From assembly GCF_002551815.1 (NCBI RefSeq), contig NZ_NVPR01000029.1, forward strand, positions 8,542-45,433: a stretch of DNA of 36,892 nucleotides, given 5' to 3'. This document shows, piece after piece, positions 32,500 to 36,892 of this stretch (the stretch's first letter is position 1; every line of letters starts with the position of its first letter). The position numbers and the translations under genes were made by a program. This DNA comes from Bacillus sp. AFS098217 (GTDB taxonomy: Bacteria; Bacillota; Bacilli; Bacillales; Bacillaceae_G). A model generated the notes under the pieces. It was not told where the DNA came from. It did no database searches and worked only from the letters and a program-made list of their open reading frames with translations.

Positions 32500-32665
32500 T
32501 ACATATGACAGTTCTGTTTCTATTCGAAAACAGCCGAAATTGATAAATACAGAGAAATTTATCAATTTCGGCAACACTTCCTTTTTTCTAAACTCATCGA
32601 CATCTCTGTGTCTCCTTTAGAATACTTATAAGTGCTGCAACCTCTATCTCACGTTTTAGGCGAGA
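32500..32665 (-). promoter_or_regulatory. Lysine riboswitch (L box)
   Basis: The minus-strand text carries the L-box core: GTGAGATAGAGGTTGCAGC at the 5' side, AAAGGAGACACAGAGATG, GTTGCCGAAATTGATAAAT, TTTATCAATTTCGGCTG and a final ACTGTCAT. The GCCGAAATTGATAAAT/ATTTATCAATTTCGGC pair is the long conserved stem. It would stop lysC transcription when lysine is plentiful. A 63-codon frame through this RNA is not considered a gene. Confidence 0.88.
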
Positions 32666-32702
32666 GTGTTTGATTTATGAAGTTGTTAGTAATATTTATT
32701 TC

Positions 32703-32730
32703 ATAATAATTCAAATTTTTCAGGAATCAA
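32703..32730 (-). promoter_or_regulatory. Candidate promoter of the lysine-riboswitch transcript
   Basis: On minus TTGATT (32730-32725) and TATTAT (32708-32703) are 16 bases apart, placing the start near 32696, about 30 bases before the aptamer. It lies just behind the truncated NUDIX frame. Confidence 0.5.
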
Positions 32731-32764
32731 GTACTTTATTAAAATTTCGAAAATTAAAGTCTGT

Positions 32765-32953
32765 TTATTTCTCTTTTACTTCTCTAGCTGCAGCTTGAAC
32801 AATACTTTCTGGAAATTCTACCTTTCCGCCAGGGGCTAAATATCCTGGAAATCCTAAATGATCAGGACGCTTTATTAACAAGACTTTGTCATCATTTTGA
32901 ATCATGCACATAGTGTACATTCGATGTTCTATTTTTTTCCGTTTTGTCGACAT
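32765..32953 (-). pseudogene. Truncated NUDIX hydrolase gene
   Basis: ATG 32953, preceded by GGGGGA, opens 62 codons: MSTKRKKIEHRMYTMCMIQN, LLIKRPDHLGFPGYLAPGGK and PESIVQAAAREVKEK. This is the first part of a MutT/NUDIX hydrolase, with the NUDIX box (GX5EX7REUXEEXGU) reached but cut at its last residues, so the metal-binding EExG is missing. Full proteins are about 150 residues. Nothing downstream restores the domain in any frame; the riboswitch promoter follows at once. The protein should be inactive. An upstream frame to 33010 has no better start. Confidence 0.75.
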
Positions 32954-33178
32954 AATGATTAATCCCCCTTTGTTCTTTTGTAAAATAATATAATAAACTG
33001 TATTTTTCAAGGAGAAATTTGTGTGAATTTTCTAGAAATAAGGTTATGCTCAAGAAAGATTTTATACTAAAAAATACAAAATTAATACAAAAAAATCCAT
33101 ATTTTAATTGACTGTAAAAAATTTCGAAATTATACTTATTTTATTAAAAATATTATCCTTGAGAGGGGAACATATTCT

Positions 33179-34420
33179 ATGAAATATAGAATCATCGCAG
33201 CAGGTATTCTAGCAGCTAGTTTATTATCTTACTCATCTAGTAGTTTTGCTCAAACAAAAACATTCCCAGACGTAGAAAACCATTGGTCTAAAGAGTCTGT
33301 GAACTACTTAGTAGGAAAAGGTGCTATCGCAGGTAACCCTGACGGTACATTCACTCCTGACAGAGAAGTAACTCGTGGGGAAGCAGCTACAATGATGGCA
33401 AAAATCTTAAACTTAAAGATTGAAGATGGGGCGAAACCAACTTATAAAGATGCTCAAAATCATTGGGCTACAAAATATATTGCAGCTGTAGAAAAAGCGG
33501 GTGTAATCAAAGGTAAAGGAGACGGTACCTTTGACCCGGATGGTAAAATTGATCGTGCTTCAATCGCATCTATGCTTGTAGGAGCATACCAATTTGATAC
33601 AAAAGTAAGTGGAACAGTAGAAACAAAATTCGCAGACTTAAACGATCACTGGGGGAAAGAGAAAGCTAATATTCTAGTTGCTCTAGGAATCTCTAAAGGT
33701 ACTACAAGTACGACTTGGGAACCAACAAAAACTGTAACGAGAGCAGAAGCAGCGCAATTTATTGCAAAAGCTGATTCATTTCAGGTTCAAGATCCTTTAG
33801 AAGGAAAAGTAATTATTATTGATCCTGGTCATGGTGGCAAAGATCCGGGGAAAGATACTCAAGGGCTATCTGAGAGTAATATTGTGTTAGATACGTCTAA
33901 ACGATTACAACAATTATTAGAGAAAAATACGCCATTCAATGCTTTATTAACACGTGATACAGATATCCGACTAGGGGATGACCAAAAAAGCGATCTTGAA
34001 AATCGTGTGAAATTTGCAAAAGAACACGACGGAGATATTTTTGTTAGTATTCATGCGAATGCTTCTCAGGAACACAATGGATATGGAACAGAAACATTTT
34101 ATTATAAAGAATCAAAAACAGGTGAATTAACTGAGCGTGAAAAAGAAAGTCGTATGTTAGCAGAAAAAATACAAAAGCGTTTAGTTGAAGCACTTCATAC
34201 AAGGGATCGCAAGGTGCAAGAAAAAGATCTTTATGTAACTAGAGAAAATGAAATGCCAGCAGTGTTAACTGAACTTGCCTTTTTAGATAATAGCGCAGAT
34301 TATGAAAAGCTAGCTACTGAATCCGGAAGACAAATTGCAGCGGAAGCAATTTATGCAGGGATTTTAGATTATTATGAATGGAAAAATTATGACGTATCTA
34401 AATACCGACTAGCAAAATAA
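33179..34420 (+). CDS. SLH-domain N-acetylmuramoyl-L-alanine amidase
   Basis: A 413-residue secreted murein hydrolase. A signal peptide ends near residue 24 (SSSFA-QTK). Three SLH domains (about 28-70, 88-130, 148-195), each with a FPDVENHW-like start and a TRGEAATM-like end, should bind pyruvylated secondary wall polymer. The C-terminal Amidase_3 domain (about 208-400) shows the zinc and catalytic residues H218 (DPGHGGKDPG), E232, H292 (VSIHANAS) and E365 (LTELAFLD). It cleaves the bond between muramic acid and the peptide. GAGAGGGG lies 10 bases before ATG 33179. This is an S-layer-associated protein of the B. anthracis Bsl kind; which one is not certain. Confidence 0.9.
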   Translation: MKYRIIAAGILAASLLSYSSSSFAQTKTFPDVENHWSKESVNYLVGKGAIAGNPDGTFTPDREVTRGEAATMMAKILNLKIEDGAKPTYKDAQNHWATKYIAAVEKAGVIKGKGDGTFDPDGKIDRASIASMLVGAYQFDTKVSGTVETKFADLNDHWGKEKANILVALGISKGTTSTTWEPTKTVTRAEAAQFIAKADSFQVQDPLEGKVIIIDPGHGGKDPGKDTQGLSESNIVLDTSKRLQQLLEKNTPFNALLTRDTDIRLGDDQKSDLENRVKFAKEHDGDIFVSIHANASQEHNGYGTETFYYKESKTGELTEREKESRMLAEKIQKRLVEALHTRDRKVQEKDLYVTRENEMPAVLTELAFLDNSADYEKLATESGRQIAAEAIYAGILDYYEWKNYDVSKYRLAK

Positions 34421-34433
34421 TTGTTTTATATTT

Positions 34434-34465
34434 GAGCACATCAGCTTTTAATAGGATGTGCTTTT
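34434..34465 (+). terminator. Terminator after the SLH amidase gene
   Basis: AGCACATC pairs with GATGTGCT around 12 bases, followed by TTT. The T run is short. Confidence 0.7.
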
Positions 34466-34577
34466 CGTTTGAGAGTTATATAGTTTTTAATCAAAATAGA
34501 AAAATATATCGTTTTATATTGATTTTAAATAAATCTAGGACTAGATTAGTTTATTTTTATAACGTATACTTTTATCG

Positions 34578-34607
34578 TTGACTAATTTATCTCGTTATTT
34601 GTAGATT
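34578..34607 (+). promoter_or_regulatory. Candidate promoter of the second SLH gene
   Basis: TTGACT (34578-34583) and TAGATT (34602-34607) are 18 bases apart, giving a leader of about 155 bases. The surrounding 34466-34700 is AT-rich with no other feature I can support. Confidence 0.4.
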
Positions 34608-34716
34608 GTAATCATTTCTCTTAATAAGAAATCACCAGTTTATTAGAGGGAATGAAAGTTTTACTTCATTTGAGAGTGTGTTAGTTTAATAGGTGAAATG
34701 TTAAAATTTTATAAAA

Positions 34717-34771
34717 AAAAGGAGGCAAGTTAACACGGGACGAGCAAGTACATAACGTGTTAAAAATACGA
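34717..34771 (+). promoter_or_regulatory. Ribosome site separated from the start codon by a hairpin
   Basis: The only strong ribosome site, AAAGGAGG (34717-34724), lies 46 bases before ATG 34771. Between them TTAACACG (34730-34737) and CGTGTTAA (34756-34763) are perfect 8-base arms with an 18-base loop. Folding would bring the site to about 12 bases from the ATG. A short upstream ORF (MLKFYKKKEAS, 34698-34733), with AGGTG before it, covers the ribosome site. Confidence 0.55.
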
Positions 34772-36153
34772 TGAAAAAAGTAATTTCTAATGTTTTAGCA
34801 ATGACAATTGCATTGCAAGTTGTAATGGTTCCATCCACTTCGTTTGCGGCTGAAAATGAATTTCCAGATGTGCCCAAAGGCCATTGGGCATATGAAGCAA
34901 TCACTGATTTAACAAATAAAAAGGTTATTGCAGGATATGACAACGGTAAATTTGGGCTAGGGGATAAGGTAACACGTGAACAAGTAGCTGCACTTGTTTA
35001 TCGAGCACTTAAGATAGAAGCTAAAGAAGGATATAAAAACCCATATCATGATGTTAGTGCGAGTACAACGATGTTTCCAAATGAGATTCTAGCTTTAACA
35101 GAGATGGGAATCTTTACAGGGGATGAAAAGGGAAACTTTAGACCGAAGGATTCGTTAACTCGTGCTGAAATGGCAGTAATTTTACAGAAAGCTTATCATT
35201 TAAAAGTAAAGGCTAACCATACATTTAATGACGTAGATCCAAAAGCATGGTCATGGGCACAAGATGCGATTAGTGCTCTCCAGTCTAATGGTATGGCAGA
35301 TGGAAATGGGACAGGTACATTTAACCCGTCTGGAATTGTAACACGTGAAGAATATGCACAATTTTTATTTAATGCTCAACAATCTTATTTAAATTTAGAT
35401 TTAACATTGGTTTCTAATGTTACAGCGCAAGAGATTGATAATTTTATTAAGAAATCTCGTTCTGATAGCCCGCTAATTGGTCATGGACAAGACTTCATTG
35501 CAGCTCAAAATGAACATGGTGTAAATGCTCTTTACTTGGCAGCACATGCAATTTTAGAGTCTGGATATGGAAGATCAGAAATCTCGTATCGTAAACATAA
35601 TTTATTTGGATTACGAGCATATGATCGAGATCCGTTCTATCATGCGAAATATTTGCCAACATATCGTGATAGTATCTCATATAATGCCAACTATGTAAGA
35701 GAACGCTATTTAGAGAAAGATGGAATGTATTTTAATGGACCAACATTAGTTGGGATGAATGTGAAGTACGCATCTGATCCAGAATGGGCTGGAAAAATTG
35801 CTGGTCTTATGGAGCGAATTAAACCGTTTAACAGAAATGATTATCGAAATGCAAATAGATTACCAAAAAACCCTAATACATTAGATGTTGAAGCGTTAGG
35901 AAATGAAATTCCATATAACGATCTAGGGAATAAAGAAGTAACTGTTCAATCGGCAGGAAAGTATTATCAGGTACCATATCCGTACGACTTGCAAATTAAG
36001 AGTGTACCGAACGTTACACAAAACGAAGTTGGACAATTAGAGAGTGGATCAACAGTAACTGTTTATCGTGAAGATCCAAATGGATGGGTAGAGTTCTCTG
36101 TGAAAGACAATCCAGAAAAATATTGGACATTAAAGAGCAATTTAAACATGTAA
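34771..36153 (+). CDS. SLH-domain N-acetylglucosaminidase (BslO-like)
   Basis: A 460-residue secreted cell-wall enzyme. A signal peptide ends near residue 27 (STSFA-AEN). Three SLH domains (about 29-75, 90-135, 150-195) anchor it to the wall. A glucosaminidase domain of the GH73 type (about 210-370) has catalytic Glu candidate E263 in [13 protein letters not shown], plus [13 protein letters not shown]. The tail (about 395-460) looks SH3-like. In B. anthracis the SLH glucosaminidase BslO acts at septa and limits chain length; this protein has the same architecture. The ATG lacks an adjacent ribosome site and depends on the hairpin leader described separately. The paired amidase gene upstream suggests joint action on peptidoglycan. 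Confidence 0.87.
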   Translation: MKKVISNVLAMTIALQVVMVPSTSFAAENEFPDVPKGHWAYEAITDLTNKKVIAGYDNGKFGLGDKVTREQVAALVYRALKIEAKEGYKNPYHDVSASTTMFPNEILALTEMGIFTGDEKGNFRPKDSLTRAEMAVILQKAYHLKVKANHTFNDVDPKAWSWAQDAISALQSNGMADGNGTGTFNPSGIVTREEYAQFLFNAQQSYLNLDLTLVSNVTAQEIDNFIKKSRSDSPLIGHGQDFIAAQNEHGVNALYLAAHAILESGYGRSEISYRKHNLFGLRAYDRDPFYHAKYLPTYRDSISYNANYVRERYLEKDGMYFNGPTLVGMNVKYASDPEWAGKIAGLMERIKPFNRNDYRNANRLPKNPNTLDVEALGNEIPYNDLGNKEVTVQSAGKYYQVPYPYDLQIKSVPNVTQNEVGQLESGSTVTVYREDPNGWVEFSVKDNPEKYWTLKSNLNM

Positions 36154-36166
36154 TGTTATAAAACGA

Positions 36167-36203
36167 AGAAAAGGTGTTTTCCGTGTGGGAAAACACCTTT
36201 TCT
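36167..36203. terminator. Bidirectional terminator between convergent genes
   Basis: AGAAAAGGTGTTTTCC (36167-36182) pairs with GGGAAAACACCTTTTCT (36187-36203) almost perfectly. The right arm overlaps the stop codon of the minus-strand gene. Confidence 0.88.
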
Positions 36204-36669
36204 ACATTTCATGGAATACAAATGTTTGCTTCATTTTTTTTCCTTCATTCTCTGGATGCCCGTTATAACTAAATTCTTTCTCTTCCCAAGTAATGACGAC
36301 TTCAAATGTATTGGCATTAGCGTATAGAGGGAAAATCATGTGTTCAAAACTTGTATGGCTTTTTGAAATATTCATATCTGAGTTACTGGAAGGTTTAAAT
36401 GTCGCTTGCGATGCTGGATTATTATGAAGTACCTCAACGGACACGTTCGATACATCTTTACCAATATTTTTTACAAACAAACTGTATGTATCAAAGACGC
36501 CTTGTTTCGGTTGTAAAGCATTTGGATTTGTGCTGTGAGATTTATCGATTTCGATATACCACTGTTTAGACTTTGAAGCAATGGGAAGCTCTTGGAATGT
36601 ATAGGCACTAGCTTGTAGAGGGAGTGCTAAACAGATAAGAGTGAATAAGAAAATTATTTTTTGTTTCAT
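36202..36669 (-). CDS. Small secreted protein of unknown function
   Basis: A 155-residue minus-strand protein with a clear signal peptide (KIIFLFTLICLALPLQASA, cleavage near residue 22). The mature part has alternating hydrophobic/polar beta-type text (YSLFVKNIGKDVSNVSVEVL, TFEVVITWEEKEFSYNG) and no cysteine, which suggests an immunoglobulin-like beta sandwich exposed outside the membrane. No catalytic motif is seen and I do not recognise a family. GGGAGATATAT lies upstream of ATG 36669. It converges on the SLH glucosaminidase gene; any link to cell-wall function is only positional. Confidence 0.75.
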   Translation of the reverse strand: MKQKIIFLFTLICLALPLQASAYTFQELPIASKSKQWYIEIDKSHSTNPNALQPKQGVFDTYSLFVKNIGKDVSNVSVEVLHNNPASQATFKPSSNSDMNISKSHTSFEHMIFPLYANANTFEVVITWEEKEFSYNGHPENEGKKMKQTFVFHEM

Positions 36670-36892
36670 ATATATCTCCCATTCGTTGGAAATTTGTTGT
36701 TAGTATGTGCCATTTTTAGGGGAATATGCATTGGTTATTTGTGAAAAAGATTTTGATAACTATATGTTGAATAACTGGGATGAGTATTTTGCAGTAGAAA
36801 AAACGACAATAGTTCTTTTAGTATCGGCCTGATTTTTAAATGTAGTGTAGTATTTTCAAAATAAACTATAATTATTAAAATACCAAAAATCC
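36670..36892. other. Terminal intergenic stretch
   Basis: AT-rich DNA upstream of the small secreted protein gene, which must hold its promoter. A plus-strand frame from GTG 36707 to TGA 36832 reads ALVICEKDFDNYMLNNWDEY and then FAVEKTTIVLLVSA, which looks protein-like but lacks a ribosome site. It may be a remnant. Confidence 0.4.

Noticed and set aside
32386-32577. 63-codon minus-strand frame
   Set aside because: It runs through the lysine riboswitch and its terminator, whose conserved RNA elements explain the sequence.

Overview
This window looks like chromosome of a Bacillus cereus-group bacterium (cereus/anthracis/thuringiensis type). The DNA is AT-rich with strong AGGAGG-type ribosome sites and U-tailed hairpin terminators. 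It carries surface proteins with three SLH domains, Bacillus leader RNAs (a T-box and a lysine riboswitch) and several copies of short dispersed repeats of the bcr kind. No phage, insertion sequence, rRNA, tRNA or CRISPR array was seen. All assignments come from reading the sequence; no database search was run.

Layout. 1-7.4 kb: a DUF445 membrane protein, then a response regulator, sensor kinase, ABC ATPase and two ABC-2 permeases resembling the linearmycin-resistance type (LnrJK-LnrLMN). The ATPase has an in-frame stop that removes its last 43 codons. A collapsed lipase-like pseudogene follows. 7.4-10 kb: a YwjE-like cardiolipin synthase, a decayed membrane-protein remnant, and a divergent UMP-kinase paralogue behind an unusual leader. 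10.2-17.1 kb: a glutamate/aspartate symporter, aspartase, NAD-malic enzyme and a GlnK/GlnL-type two-component system. Together they form a plausible route from imported aspartate through fumarate and malate to pyruvate, with its own regulator. 17.1-22.9 kb: a composite dispersed repeat, a SWIM-SNF2 helicase, two very small genes, and asnA behind a T-box. 22.9-27.9 kb: an ABC exporter, a DUF4097 lipoprotein and a TetR regulator, bracketed by two inverted copies of one dispersed repeat. 27.9-32.8 kb: a heme O synthase, an OmpR-type two-component system, and aspartokinase behind a lysine riboswitch and two terminators. 32.8-36.9 kb: a truncated NUDIX gene, two SLH murein hydrolases (amidase and glucosaminidase) and a small secreted protein.

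Two regulatory observations stand out. First, the UMP-kinase paralogue is preceded by a 40-codon leader ORF. The leader runs through a U-rich tract (26 U in 39 nt) and an intrinsic terminator, and its stop overlaps the kinase start as ATGA. This is the architecture of UTP-sensitive pyrBI attenuation in Escherichia coli, here in front of a pyrimidine-kinase homologue in a Gram-positive. Second, the symporter promoter carries an exact TTTTGT-N4-TTTTGT, the direct repeat reported for B. subtilis GlnL, with two further partial boxes in helical phase and a near-consensus CcpA site downstream. The cognate-type regulator is encoded four genes away.

Other points of note are a ribosome site separated from its start codon by a hairpin in the second SLH gene, a Thr at the usual NxDG aspartate of the symporter, and an Arg in place of Lys in one HKD motif of the cardiolipin synthase.
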